From NCBI RefSeq assembly GCF_000004195.4, contig NC_030681.2, forward strand, positions 27,728,982 through 27,792,981: a DNA stretch of 64,000 nt. The letters run 5' to 3'. The position numbers and the translations under genes are program-made. This DNA comes from Xenopus tropicalis. Taxonomy: Eukaryota > Chordata > Amphibia > Anura > Pipidae. How positions within the stretch are numbered: position 1 is the stretch's first letter; every line of letters starts with the position of its first letter. Positions 35,812 through 47,671 of this stretch are shown here, one piece after another. The notes under the pieces were generated by a model, which was not told the DNA's origin, made no database searches, and worked only from the letters and a program-made list of their open reading frames with translations.

Positions 35812-36111
35812 GGCAATAAAATTTGTATGTTTGCTTCAGAAACCCTACCGTACTTTATATAAACAAAACTGCAGTGTAGCCATGGGGGCAGCCATTCAAA
35901 TTGTAAAAAGGAGAAAAAGCACAGGTTACATAGTAGATAACAGATAGGCTGCACAGATTCCCATTGTATTCCACAGAGCTTATCTGATATCTGCTATGTA
36001 AGCTGTGCCTTTTCTTTCTTTTTCCCAGCATGAATGGCTGCCCCTATGGCTACACATCACCTTTTTTTTTTTCATCAACATTTTTATTTTTTGGCGTTAC
36101 TGTCTCTTTAA
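35812..36111. mobile_element. decayed T2-type MITE
   Basis: GTGTAGCCATGGGGGCAGCC and GGCTGCCCCTATGGCTACAC arms are visible. The right end is GCGTTACTGTCTCTTTAA with TTAA at 36108-36111. The left terminus has lost its recognisable end. Confidence 0.7.
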
Positions 36112-36869
36112 AAAAATCAGGAAGCCAAGAAAATAGCTACCATGTTGAGTACACTTTATTTTTAAACAATCCTCTGTTCAACAAGCCTTTTGTTTTCCCC
36201 CATTACCTTAATTTGGCCATACAAAGATCAGGCCATTTACATGGGCCACTGAATGTGTGGATGTGTGGCTGGCCAGTTTTGCAGACTGGACCATTTGATT
36301 CATTTATACAGTATGGTAGCTGGACAGAATGTGCTTATCAGATGAGGCCTAAACAAAGCAACTGGCAGATCTTGTATATTTCCAGATGTGTTTTGGCTAC
36401 CCCAAAAAAAACTAAAATTCAGCATCTGGCAGTTTGATTGCTTGTAGTGAAGACTGTTACATTTTTCCAAAAAAATTCAACATTTTTTGCCAAACAGTTT
36501 GGAGTCAGTGGATTGTTTTTTTCTTGAAAAAAAATGTATTTGAGTCAGTGGATGTTTTTTCTTGCACTAAATGCATTGAAGTCAATAGGCATTTTCTTTA
36601 CACCAGATGCATTGGGCTCAGAGGATGATTTTCTCTTTTTTTCCCATAGACATAGTACCATAGGGTCTGTATTCCTGTTTTAATATGATGTATTGAATAA
36701 ACTTGATTTTTATGAAATATTTCAAAGTTACCACAAATCTGAATCAGAGAAAAAAAAACATTTGCTCAATCCTAATCACTAGGTCTAGTTTTTGGTCAAA
36801 AATGATCAGGTAAATTGGTCCATATGTGGGAAAGCTTGTACTGTGCCATGGTGGTACTTTGGTCAAGGG

Positions 36870-37130
36870 CGCTGCTGCCACAAGGCGAGCTGACAAACTT
36901 ACCTCAGGCGGCAGTGCCTGCCAAGTTACCAGGGGTGGCAAAAATCCACTTCTGGTAACTTAAAGAGCCTAAATTCCACTCTTTATTTTAGAATATTAGC
37001 TCTTTTAGTGCAGAGAGTGTTATTGCGCTATCTGCACTAATGATATGGCCCCTCTCTCTGACGCAAAAAAGCTAAACGCGGGGGGGTCGAGGGGGGGTGG
37101 CTAGGACCCCTGAGGCAGCGCTGACTTCAG
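36870..37130. repeat. old interspersed repeat
   Basis: AAGTTACCAGGGGTGGCAAAAA and CTTCTGGTAACTT match 9430-9475, and CTCAGGCGGCAGTGCC resembles sequence there. A G-rich tract GGGGGGTCGAGGGGGGGTGG lies at 37081-37100. Confidence 0.5.
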
Positions 37131-37201
37131 TATTTGTGTGAACATTATAGAGCTGGTGTTGCAATGTAATGCTGGAAACAACTCTGTTTGATATTCTGCA
37201 G

Positions 37202-37328
37202 TACAGGTATGGAACCTGTTATCCACAATTTGGATTTCATACTTTGTCTACTAAAAATCATAACACAATAGGATTGATTTGCTTTCAAAAAAGATTAATT
37301 ATATTTTATTTGGGATCAAGTACAATGA
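37202..37328. repeat. half copy of ACAGGTATGGGATC MITE
   Basis: It starts TACAGGTATGGAACCTGTTA and continues through CTAAAAATCAT, AAGATTAATTATAT and TGGGATCAAGTACA, as in the larger copy at 10149. The other end is absent. Confidence 0.65.
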
Positions 37329-38555
37329 GCTGTGACTATGCAGCAAGGTTCATTGGCCAAAATGAAAAATAAGGCCAGCCAATCCATTCAATGCGCAGTC
37401 ACCTAACCACTCATGCAGTACAGCAACAGCCTTGCTTTTTCTTTCTCTAAATTTTATTTAGTGAACTTTGTTTTTATTTTTTTCTCTAAAATATTTGATT
37501 GTGTTTTTTGGCAATTGAGAAGCTGTTTTTTGTTTCTGGGTAATGACTGGATAATACTTTTTGTCATCTTACTTTGGTGATTGAATGAGGTTCTTGGGGC
37601 TGTGTATTTCCTAAGCTTCAGCTTGATCCTGAGGGTTTCACAGTATAAAGTTCCGCCCATGAATACAAGAATGGTGTAAGGGAAGAAGGGAAATCTAATG
37701 ACAATTGTGTTGGGGATGTCTTGTTACACAATAAAAAGTGTCCAATGTGCTGGAACATCCTGCAAGAGGAACTGCCTGGGGCATCCCTTTAGTGCTTTCA
37801 GGGATACAAAACAAAGCCATTGTTTACTTTCCTCATTGGGTTCTGTGATCCACGAACGGCAACATACTACACACATTAAGAAATGGCAGACATCTGTGTG
37901 CACTTTTAATCTTGGCAGAAGCTGTGAAGGGTAAGACTTGTATACAGTTTTCCCTTTGGTATTTAAATGTATGAGCCAGGGTTAGTGTGAGCAAGCTAGA
38001 GCAAAAGAGTGGTGCATTCTTATTCTTAATCTGCAGATTTAACATTTATTTTCACACATTTTAGTTTGTTACAAAATAAGCAGAGATTCATATCCCACAG
38101 AATCCCATTTTCATAACCAGAGAGGCCCTTAATAGACTCAAAAAGACATTTTTATTAATCCAGTATTCCTAAAACTGGTAACATAGGACCCCTAAATTTT
38201 TGTGTGATGAAAGAGGAGAGCGTTAAAAAGAATATTTGCCTAATATGTAACTTACTATGATGCAGACAGCATTCCAAAACAATTTACAATCAATTTTCAT
38301 TTGCAGTTCTAAGTTTGTAATTCAAAGGGCAAGGAAAACCCAATTAATATATCAGGCACCCCGGTCCAATCAAGCTATTGAAGTTATTCCCCCAGGCCAG
38401 GGCTCCTTTTAGGGAAAAATGCACTGTCCTAATGAAAACAGCAGTGTGGTGCTAGCATCTTATTACCTTTCCCAGGTTCCTCTAGTGCAAATCTAGCCTT
38501 ATGTATACACAGTAGGAAATGGTGTTTCTCAGTGGCTCGGATGTCCCGGAAATAC

Positions 38556-38765
38556 AATGTGGGTTCCCCAAGGATATCATCAGATACATGCACAGATTTT
38601 ATTGTTATCCGGCCAAAATTTTCTAACCTATTCGATCGACTTAACTTTCGATCGCCATGGTGTGAAAATGATTGGTACAATAATTCTGAGCCCACACACG
38701 GTCCAAAAATCGTATGAAACTAGGTTTTGTATAATTTTATTGATGCGTGTACGCCCAGCTTTAGT
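38556..38765. repeat. diverged relative of GGTGGCCATACACG MITE
   Basis: TATCCGGCCAAAATTTTCTAACC, CATATGAAACTAGGTTTTGTA-like and TGATGCGTGTACGCCCAGCTTTAG parts align loosely with 16571-16901. It is an older copy, and the left end is unclear. Confidence 0.55.
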
Positions 38766-38969
38766 CTGAAGAGGGCTTTTTGGAAATGGTAAGTAATTAC
38801 TGTTTAGTCCATTAAATCACAGAAACTAATATGAAACAATATGCAGAATACATGTTCAATGCAAGCCCTTTTTATTGGGATCAATAGAACATGGGTATAT
38901 ATTGCACATTTAACATTAACATGTGGCCTTTTATGGTTGCAGCTGCTAATTTTTGTTTTTGCTTTTCAG

Positions 38970-39105
38970 GGCTGAAGAGGGTGCAGCAGCTTGAAGCAAA
39001 CACCAGATACTTTAGGCAGAAATTGCGTGACGTGGGATTCATCACTTATGGGAATGAGGATTCACCTGTCATCCCAGTTTTACTGTACATGCCAGGCAAA
39101 GTAGG
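38970..39105 (+). CDS. sptlc3: sptlc3 exon E
   Basis: Two bases complete Gly183, then come 44 codons and two bases of split Gly228. The acceptor is GCTTTTCAG and the donor GTAAGT. It encodes [18 protein letters not shown], then [20 protein letters not shown] and YMPGKV. It belongs to the C-terminal domain that closes over the active site. GLKRVQQL is closer to SPTLC3 (GLQRVQQL) than to SPTLC2 (GKECVQQL). The open frame upstream of the acceptor is intron. Confidence 0.95.
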
Positions 39106-39447
39106 GTAAGTATTACTGGATAAAGGTTCATTTATAAATAACAATCACAGGGGTTTTCCTCTGTCAGGAATAGTAACATGGGGCCCTCCAGTTACAGAAC
39201 TGTAATTCTGAGAGATGTAGTTTAGTAACAGGGTTAGAGTTACATTATGATTATCTAATAATTCATTTGGGCTTATGTAAAAAGGTGCCTGCATGCAGTT
39301 TGTACTGCCACAATTAAAGACATATATAGATATATAGTTTTTTTACACAAACATACATGATTCCTCAGACTGAAAGGAAACCAAGATAGTCTGCCTCTGC
39401 TCAGAGGGACCATTTTCCCCATAGCCTTAGGCTGGAGTTACTTAACT

Positions 39448-39558
39448 CCATGTTAAAGTGATGGATTCTAGGACTTGAAGTCCCTTTGTCCCTTTGGTGC
39501 ACAGATCCTGTAGATAACAGAGGGACTTCAAGTCCCAGAATCCATCACTTACACATGG
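39448..39558. repeat. 42-bp imperfect hairpin
   Basis: The arms 39448-39489 and 39517-39558 pair with four mismatches in 42. They share GTGATGGATTCT and GACTTGAAGTCCCT. The 27-nt loop could extend a foldback RNA. Confidence 0.75.
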
Positions 39559-39740
39559 AACAAGGTGAGGGAGAGGTTGAATGACACTACAGCCTAAGAT
39601 GGAAATAGTCCCCAAGCAAAAGCAGACTACCTGAACAAGTGTGTTATTAAATATCTATATTGGTCAATACATACATATTGAAGCAAGTTGCCATAAAGTG
39701 ACTTTACTGTGGGAAGAAGGTGCAGGCTGTAGGTTAGATC

Positions 39741-40331
39741 ATAGTTACATAGGGTTGAAAAAAGACCAGAGTCCACCAAGTTCAACCCTTCCAAGTAAAC
39801 CCAGCACACACAACCTATACTTACCAATCTATACTATCACATACATAAGCTATATATACAAACATTAATACTAACTGTAGATATTAGTATCACAATAGCC
39901 TTGGATACTATGCTTGTTCAAGAACTCATCCAGGCCCCTCTTAAAGGCATTAACAGAATCTGCCATTACAACATCACTAGGAAGGGCATTCCCCAACCTC
40001 ACTGCCCTCACCGTGAAAAACCCCCTGCTTCAAATGGAAGCTCCATTCCTCTAATCTAAAGGGGGGCCTCAGGCCAACCCCTATCTGCCTATAATCCCCT
40101 CTAATGTACTTGTACAGAGTAATCATGTCCCCTCGCAAGCGCCTCTTTTCCAGAGAAAACAACCTCGACACTCTAACCTCATAGCTTAAATCTTCCATCC
40201 CCTTTACCAGTTTAGTTGCAGTCTCTGCACTCTCTCCAGCTCATTAATATCCGTCTTAAGGACTGGAGCCCAAAACTGCACTGCATACTCAAGGTGAGGC
40301 CTTACCAGGGACCTATAAAGAGGCAAAGATC
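39741..40331 (-). pseudogene. LINE (CR1/L2-like) reverse transcriptase C-terminus
   Basis: Read on the minus strand, the segment gives [20 protein letters not shown], then RLFSLEKRRLRGDMITLYKY, then FFTVRAVRLGNALPSDVVMA and GLDEFLNKHSI. This is the familiar region after the polymerase core in CR1/L2/Rex-type non-LTR elements. A stop and at least two frame changes, one near 40190-40225 and one near 40020-40060, show it is dead. Only the 3' end of the element is present, as expected for a 5'-truncated insertion. It lies antisense in an sptlc3 intron. Confidence 0.82.
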
Positions 40332-41149
40332 ATGACTTTCCACACATAATAATACAAACCATTGGTGAACTAGACCAACAAACCTATAGTTATACAATGA
40401 TGTGACATTCAGTTAAAGCCTCACTCAGGGAATTGGTTGAGCAGCTTGGTTTAAGACTGACTTGCACCTGGAATTATTTGAGTACTGTACTTTTCATTGT
40501 TATATACAGTACAGGTAGGAGTGTGTAGTTAAATATATAGCAGGGAATTAGTGAATGTAAGTACATAAATTGAATAATGAAAACAGATGGAGAGCTATCC
40601 AGTATGGATCTGCTGTAAATTCCTTGTTGTCTTTCTAAGCATGATTAAGTCTCTGGAGATTTGTTCTCATTGGCATTTGGTAAAAGTAATCAGTACCATC
40701 CCGGCTATGCATGGCATTAATGACGAACCCTGTTATTAAGTAAAGCGGCAGGCCTTTAGCCTCATGTCCATGCTTAAATCACATCTAATATGCCTTCAGC
40801 CTAGATTGGTTTGGTCTTTTCAGACTAATCAGATGTGCTTGTTGCTTAAATCTTGTGTTTGTGCAACAGATGCATATTGCTGATTAACATGGGGAAAATG
40901 AGGGTTTGATTGCAGTATGTATCAAAGATTTTCTTGATAAATCTTTTCACAATTTCTATTTTTTAAATTGTTGGGGGGAGTAAGCAATCAACTAATACAT
41001 GTAAACAATTATTCGCTTCTTTTCTGTTTTTATTTAGATAAAATTACTTAGTGAAAAACTTGGCTGACATTGCCACCAGTAATACATCATATGTATCAAC
41101 TTGATACAGAATATTGTCTGGAAATGCATTTTTTTTAACTGTATATGTT

Positions 41150-41290
41150 ACTACCAGGCCTGGATTGGCAATCTGTGGGTTCTGGCAAATGCCAAAGGGG
41201 CTGCTGTGAGATGCCACAGACAGTCACTATTTATTGGGCCTGTGAGGATAGCTGTTTGGGCCTCTAGACATGCAGTTTAACAACAATGTA
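41150..41290. repeat. CCTGGATTGGCAATCTGTG repeat fragment
   Basis: GGCAAATGCCAAAGGGGCTGCTGTGAGATGCCACAGACAGTCACTATTTATTGGGCC (read in parts) parallels 420-500 in the same orientation and 57151-57300 in reverse, so three copies of one family are in the window. Confidence 0.6.
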
Positions 41291-41591
41291 AGCTTGGGAA
41301 AAAATAAAACTTAGTAGAGAAAATAAAACAAGGAAAATAAGTATCAGTACAGCTGAAATGCTCCAAATGAGCATCAATATGTTTAAGTTGTGGCAGGATA
41401 GGGACAGGTGGGCAGACAACAGGATATTTGTGGAAGTTTGTTGATCTTATTTGCCCACACCCATCTAATCCTAATGGCGAGTACCTTTGGGCAGATCCAT
41501 CTGGCTACATTCAGTCAGTGGTGTTGCATACTTGCTCCACAGAAGTTCAATTGCTCACATTTCATAAATCGCAGCTGGAATTTTGCTTCTG

Positions 41592-41940
41592 TAAAGGTGG
41601 CCATACACGTGGCGATCTGACGATGTTTCGTATGACCATCGGTCGCACGAAACATCGTAAGATCCGCCACACACCATTCAGGGCTGAATCGGCAGGTAAG
41701 GAGGTAGAAACAATAGGATTTCTACCTCCTTCTGCCGATTCAGCTCTGAAGGGAGAATTTTGGTCAGGCGCCTTCTATGGCGCCCGATCAAAATTTTCAA
41801 ACTGGTCCGATCGGCGAGTCGTCCGATATCAGCAGCTTCCTGCGATATCGGTTGACTCGCCGACATGCCATACACGCACCGATTATCGTACGAAACGAGG
41901 TTTCGTACGATAATATCGGTGCGTGTATGGCCACCTTTAG
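41592..41940. mobile_element. GGTGGCCATACACG MITE, copy 2
   Basis: The ends are TAAAGGTGGCCATACACG and CGTGTATGGCCACCTTTA. It differs from copy 1 mainly in a longer first hairpin (GATGTTTCGTATGACCATCG / CGCACGAAACATCG). A read-through open frame of 161 codons is not a gene. Confidence 0.85.
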
Positions 41941-42277
41941 TCTACCCTAAAAATCCAGCTGTTAGCAGTATACTTTCCAGTGAGATCCTTTTTTGGCAAC
42001 AGAAATTCCCTGTAGACCAAACACAGTCAAATAAATGCTGTCACTTTTTAAGCATACAGAAGATTTGGAGGACAATTTTAATTGGTCAATTCCAATATAA
42101 ATTGTCATATAAAGTTTGTACATAGTATGAGCAAATACAAAGCAAACTAGAATAACTCAAAATAAGAAGGGTATTAGTAATCACACTCATTTTGTGACTG
42201 TAAGAGGTTAATAGGCTCCATTTTCAAATTTTTATTTTATTGATTTTCTCTAAAATCTGTTCTTGCTTTCCTCTTAG

Positions 42278-42407
42278 GGCATTTGCAAGACACATGCTTG
42301 AGAAGAAAATCGGTGTTGTTGTAGTTGGGTTTCCAGCGACCCCTATCACTGAAGCCAGAGCCAGATTTTGCATTTCAGCTGCACATACGAAAGAAATGTT
42401 GGACAAA
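42278..42407 (+). CDS. sptlc3: sptlc3 exon F (PATP loop)
   Basis: One base completes Gly228, followed by 43 codons up to AAA before GTAAGT. It reads [20 protein letters not shown], then [19 protein letters not shown] and MLDK. GFPATP at residues 245-250 is the mobile PATP loop of SPT catalytic subunits, and the following Arg-rich ARARF strand lines the substrate site. RHMLEKK, EARARF and KEMLD match SPTLC3; SPTLC2 has REMLKRN, ESRARF and KEILD. Confidence 0.95.
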
Positions 42408-43312
42408 GTAAGTTATTGCTCAATCCCATTTTTCAAAAAATGATTTTAAATGATTATTACTAACTTCAGGGCAGTTTCTTTTCATTTAAATATGAACAAG
42501 GTTTTGTTTACTTGCGTAGTTTGGTTAGAGTCTGCCCTCATTTTATGATTCTGTAAGTGTGGACCAGAAATGATTGATTTTACAGATCAGACTCTGCTAT
42601 AAACATAAACATACTAGCCAGACTTGACAAGTCTGAAAACAGTATTAAATAATGACCAAATTTGACCCATATATTTGAAATACATTGGCCATAAGTACAG
42701 TTTGCCCTTCCATGCATGGAGTCATATTACAGTAATATCCAGCTGAATGTCACGGCCAGATATCCAGGAGCTCAGGTCTATGCGTGCCTGCCAGATAAAT
42801 AACTGTATCTTACCAGATCCTGGAGACAGATGGAATACATACATTCTTTCATGATTCTTACCTTGTATTCATAATCATCATCTAAGGTAACATTGCCAGA
42901 TGATGTAAAAAAATAAATGAGAATATGTTTAAAAAGTCCATCTTAAAGAGCTACACTCATTGATTTGAATGCAATCAATTTGAAATGTATGCAGCCCAGC
43001 AACTTGCATTTATTAGAAGCAACCCTAATTTTCCAAATGATCAATCCCAAGCTCTTCCCTATTAGGACAGAATAATAGTTACACAGACAAATTATACACA
43101 CTGGAGGTGCATTTGCAGGTCACATTTATGCAGTGAAGGAATATACAATGTAGCCAAAAAGCCATAGCCTCATACCCTCTATTTATTACAGTACAGATAG
43201 GCATTAATGATGAAACTTTCCCTTTAATTCTTATGCATGGGTAGAGCAGGACAGAAGGCTAAAACACATGGACGCAGAGCTATAGTATTTAGCAGTGATA
43301 AATAATATAAGA

Positions 43313-43590
43313 CAGAGGTCCTCAACCCTTTTTATATGTGAGCCACACTCAAATGTAGAAAGATCTGGGGAGCAAAACCAGGGGGGCTGCCAAATAAAGG
43401 CTATGATTGGCTATTTGGTAGCCTCTGTATGAACTGGCAGCCTACATGAGGTTCTGTTTGTACACTGGGTTTTTATGCAACCAAAACTTGCCTCCAAGCC
43501 AGGAATTCAAAAATAAGCACCTACTGTGAGGCCACTGGGAGGGGTTGGTAAGCAACATGTTGTTTGCAAACCACTGGTTGGGGATCCCTG
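43313..43590. mobile_element. small hAT element
   Basis: The ends CAGAGGTCCTCAACCC and GGTTGGGGATCCCTG are inverted with mismatches. Flanks ATATAAGA and CTATAAGC agree at six of eight bases, a worn 8-bp duplication. GTGAGCCACACTCAAATGTA is typical of this family. Confidence 0.7.
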
Positions 43591-44093
43591 CTATAAGCAT
43601 AAAAACAACTGGATTTGCTGAGTAATCTTCAACATATTTCACTGCTCATTTGAGGGATGTCTTCAGTTCAATGTCTGTTTGGATGAGTGGTTACTGTAGA
43701 CTTACTACTGGCCTGGATTAATATTGATGCATACTAATACATACTGGAAACATGCATAAAAAGTGCAATAGTGTGCCCACCAGGAGAACCCAGCTTGATA
43801 AGCATTATAAGCATATAGTAAATGCTTAGCTGCAATGCTTTATGATTTATATTTTACATATTTTCCAAAACATAAAAATGCCACATATATCTATGGTATA
43901 CATTGCATCTAGTTAAGAATGAGAATGCAATACACTCGCCATTGATCCTCACACACCTGTTTCAGTCTCTTCTAAAATGACCTCCATATAACTGTGATAA
44001 GCTACAAAAACCACAACCATTATTCAATAATGTTAAATATGCACCAGTGATAATCCACAAGCTTTACTACAACATTATTTGGAATAATGTTCC

Positions 44094-44557
44094 TTAAAGG
44101 GGTTGCTAACTTTTAGTATGTTGTAGAGAGGGATATTCTAAGACAATTTGCAATTGGTTTCAATTTTATATTATTTGTAGTTTTTTAATTATTTCATTTT
44201 CAGTTCAGGAGCTCTCCAGTTTAGAGTTTCAGCAGCTATTTGGTTGCTAGGATCCAAGTTATCTTAGCAACCAGGGAGTGGTTTGGATGAGAGACTGGTA
44301 TATGAATAGGAGAGGGCCTGAATATAAAAGAAAGTTACAAAAAGTAACAATAACAATAAAACTGTAGCCTCCCGGAGCAATAGTTATTTCACTGCTGGGA
44401 TCAGTGACCCCCATTAAAAAACTGCAAAAAGTTTGAAGAAGAAGGCAAATTATTCAAAAACTATAACAAATAATAATGAAGACCAATTGAAAAGGTGCTT
44501 AGAATTGGCCATTTTATAATATACTAAAAGTTGACTTAAAAGTGAACCACCCCTAAA
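44094..44557. mobile_element. TTAAAGGGGTTGCTAACTT element (TTAA type)
   Basis: It starts TTAAAGGGGTTGCTAACTTT and ends AAGTGAACCACCCCTAAA. The internal GGTTGCTAGGATCC and GAGCAATAG.. TGACCCCCAT segments match 57824-58178 in the opposite order. It carries T2-like TTAAAGGRR ends. Confidence 0.7.
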
Positions 44558-45869
44558 TACTGTGAATTCCATAAGTCTTCTTATGCGTCAAAAATAGTGA
44601 GGTCACCCAAACATGGCTTCTTTGATTGCATAATACATAGTCAAATGATGGTGGAGGTAGAAGGACCTGGAGGGCTGCCATAGTTATTTGTCTATAAAGT
44701 GTATCTCAACCTAACCCCCATACCAGGAACAACACTGACACTTCTGCAGCCTAGGTTGGTGCCTGGGGCTCAACTGGGAGTAAGCGCAGTTCCCCCCACC
44801 CCCCAAAAGGTGGCGGAGAGTGGAGGAAGGGTTAGTGGTGGTATCAAGGGAGTTGGGCTTAGGTTGCTGGAGGCCACAGTGTGTGCAGGATCCAGTATGT
44901 GTATAAATATAAACTAGCATTTTGAGTCTATGCCTGATACAATATACTGGTATGTGTCTTAAAGTGAGCCTGCTACCCAATCTGCAGCCCTTCTGTGGGT
45001 ATGTGTGGCATCCCTGAACATGCTACTGATTGGCTGGCCTGTCTGTGTGGATAGATGTAAAAGCACCAATTAAATATTACTTAACATTTGACACTCTCTG
45101 AATAACACTGAATGACATAATTAAGATCCATGAGTAACCTGTAAAATATAAACTTATCAACAGTGATTGGCGATGTCTTCAGCTATAATTGGTGCCTAGT
45201 GATGTCATTTGTGTCAAATGACTTACTGAAACTTGTGTATTATAAAAACAAGATATTGTGTGATAATACTTGGAGTACCATGACCTATATGAAAGAACTC
45301 AGCCTGTAGCTTTTGTATAGTCAGGAAAATTATCTGTGACTATTATTTCTTTTATTTTACATCGGGGGGTATCCATTATTCTTTATACATTTTGCCTAAC
45401 TGAAGCTCTGATGTATTAAATGTTGAACTTGTATTCAGTAGTCATTGCCTTTCTCTCCAGACACATTTAGAAAAAATGACTTTATGAAAGAAGGCTATTT
45501 TGCATTATGATAACAGTAACCCCTTTCTGCTCCATAGATTATTCTGTGCTCAGTCTGTGGGAGAAGCTGTGCATGGCTTGCTGGGTAAAACAAGGCTGCT
45601 ACTATGTCTGAGAGGTCTTTAGTCAAGAACACATTCGGCCATTTTTCTATAATAGTTTGGTCAGTGGGGGCACCGTTCCATTACACTCTGTGGACAATAC
45701 TTCATTTCACTGTGACATGACAGCTCCCACTTATATCAAAGTATTAAGGAATCATGATAATAAGTCTGTTTGCAAAATAACTCTTTCCCTTATATTTCCT
45801 GAAACTTTGCAGAAGGCAAATCTTCTTATAAATGTGGAATTCTTTACCTAATATTTAAAAACTGCTTTT

Positions 45870-45889
45870 GGGGGGGGGGGGGGGGGGGG
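45870..45889 (+). repeat. 20-bp poly-G run
   Basis: Twenty consecutive G lie in the coding strand of intron F-G, able in principle to form a G-quadruplex in DNA or pre-mRNA. Length in assemblies is unreliable for such runs. Confidence 0.9.
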
Positions 45890-46501
45890 AGAAAAATAAT
45901 TCCTTTTAATTGCCCTCATTGACATGGGCTTGATGTCAGAGTTGCTTCACAGCAAATAACATGTCTTTACTGAAGTGCTTGCATGTTCTGTATTTTTAGC
46001 ATTTGTTTTGCTGAGTTTAAAGTTAATAGATCACATAGCATTCCTCTGGCCCCGTGTCAGGTCTTTATGTCCTCCAGTGTTGTACTTTTCTGAGGTTTAA
46101 AATGGGGAGATGAAAAGGAGTCCGCATTCAGTGAAACGAGAGAGCCCTTGGTATAGATGTCAGCAACTGTGTGCATAATAGGCTTTTAATGAGCTGTAAG
46201 TGTTTAGAATATGATGAAAGCTCCCCGAGTGGTTTGATTCAGCTGGATATATTTTCATCTGACTTCACAGAACTTATATGTTCTCCTTTATTTTTTTTTC
46301 TTATAATATTCAGAAATATAATATGAATCTCATTAGCACTTCTGCATGAGTCAGTGTTATAGATGGCGCTGTTGATATTGCAGATAATTATGGACTATAC
46401 AGTACAAGGTCACCCTCCCTTAGTATCATTAGTAGGATGAAAAAGAAGGAACATACTCTATAGAACAAACTATGGCCCCTAAGAAAGAAGAAATATCAAA
46501 A

Positions 46502-46740
46502 TACAGGTATGGGATCTGTTATCCAGAAACCCAGTATCCAGAATGTCCATCTCCCATAGACTCAGTTTTAATCAAATAATTATAATTTTTTTTAAATTAT
46601 TTCCTTTTTCTCTGTAAAGGACCTTGTACTTGATCCCAATGTTTAATGTTAAAATGATTTTTAGTAGACAAAGTATTAAGATCCGAATTACGGAAAACCC
46701 CATGTCCCGAGTATTCTGAGTAACAGGTTCCATACCTATA
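46502..46740. mobile_element. ACAGGTATGGGATC MITE, standard size
   Basis: It starts TACAGGTATGGGATCTGTTA and ends GGTTCCATACCTATA. The interior has CATCTCCCATAGACTC and TTGTACTTGATCCCA. At about 239 bp it is a single-unit version of the expanded element at 10149. Confidence 0.85.
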
Positions 46741-47671
46741 CATGAAATGTGTAGTTAACAAGAATTAGTGTAATGTAAAAATGTAATTAAATTACCTAAA
46801 AAAAATTCTTTGTTTTCTGCTAAATCCCCATCACCCCCATGTAAACCATCAATTGTGGCTGGTGTGGCATCCCCTATAGGTGTTATCCACATGCCTAGAT
46901 CCTACATATGCACCAGCTTATATACACACAACATCATATATATATCGAGAAAGCTAATGTAGATTTCATAAATGACCAGTATACGAACATATTGAACACT
47001 TACTAATGTTATTATACCGTAAAGGAGAATGAACTGTAATTAAATCTACCTAAGAGCATGTGGCAATATAGTGGGAAAAAAGTATTCACATTCAATAAGA
47101 AGCACATTTCTATGCCCAGAAGACAACTGCAGACTTAAGTAGCCTCTCTCCTGCTGGTTTCCACCTGGGCTTTAAAGTTTCTAGGAAAGGCATGAAGAGT
47201 ATGGCAGTGTAGGGTGAAGAACAAAGGAAGGACTCATTTAGAAAATATGCATTCAACTAAAAATGTTTGCGGTAGGGCTGTTTGGCATTAGAATGAGTCC
47301 AGTTAAAAAGGAATCTATTCTGGAAGTGGCGTTAGCACGCAAAGTCGACTACAGCAAATGGTTGCCCAATATTTGCCATTAAAAGCCATTTATTGAATAG
47401 TGCCCTAAAGGGACTGGCATTTCATTTTGGTGAAAGTTGATCCAAAGCTATGATTCTCAAACACTTGCCCATGGGACGTTTAGAAGTGATGCTTTGGCCC
47501 CATTAATCTCAAATGAACATTTGTCAGGTTGAAAGCTAATAGTTCTTCCAGTTAGGAACCTGCCTGTTCCTAGATAAAACTTTAATCTAGACTTTAATCT
47601 AAAACAGGTTCTAAGCTCTCTGTTATTTTTCATGCATTTGCTCCAGCTAACAGTATGGATTTCCCCCTCAG

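Larger units (their letters stand above)
25117..38969 (+). other. sptlc3 intron D-E (13.9 kb)
   Basis: The donor is GTAAGA and the acceptor TTTTCAG. It contains a hAT element with a 34-bp minisatellite (25362-26186), a hAT palindrome (30133-30559), a T2 MITE and an abutting Tc1/mariner-like relic (31878-33226), a 23-bp minisatellite (34265-34909), a decayed T2 copy (35812-36111) and older fragments. No gene or RNA was recognised in 26200-30130, 30570-31870, 34910-35810 or 37330-38500. Confidence 0.85.
39106..42277 (+). other. sptlc3 intron E-F (3.2 kb)
   Basis: The donor is GTAAGT and the acceptor CTCTTAG. It contains an imperfect hairpin (39448-39558), an antisense LINE reverse-transcriptase tail (39741-40331), a GGACTGG-family fragment (41150-41290) and a GGTGGCCATACACG MITE (41592-41940). 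Nothing was recognised in 40340-41140. Confidence 0.85.
42408..47671 (+). other. sptlc3 intron F-G (5.3 kb)
   Basis: The donor is GTAAGT and the acceptor TTCCCCCTCAG. It contains a small hAT (43313-43590), a TTAA-type element (44094-44557), a 20-G run (45870-45889) and an ACAGGTATGGGATC MITE (46502-46740). No exon-like sequence was seen in 42410-43300, 44560-45860, 45890-46500 or 46750-47650. Confidence 0.85.

Noticed and set aside
41428..41913. 161-codon frame, the longest in the window
   Set aside because: Most of it runs through a palindromic MITE and recurs in the copy at 16566; not a host gene.
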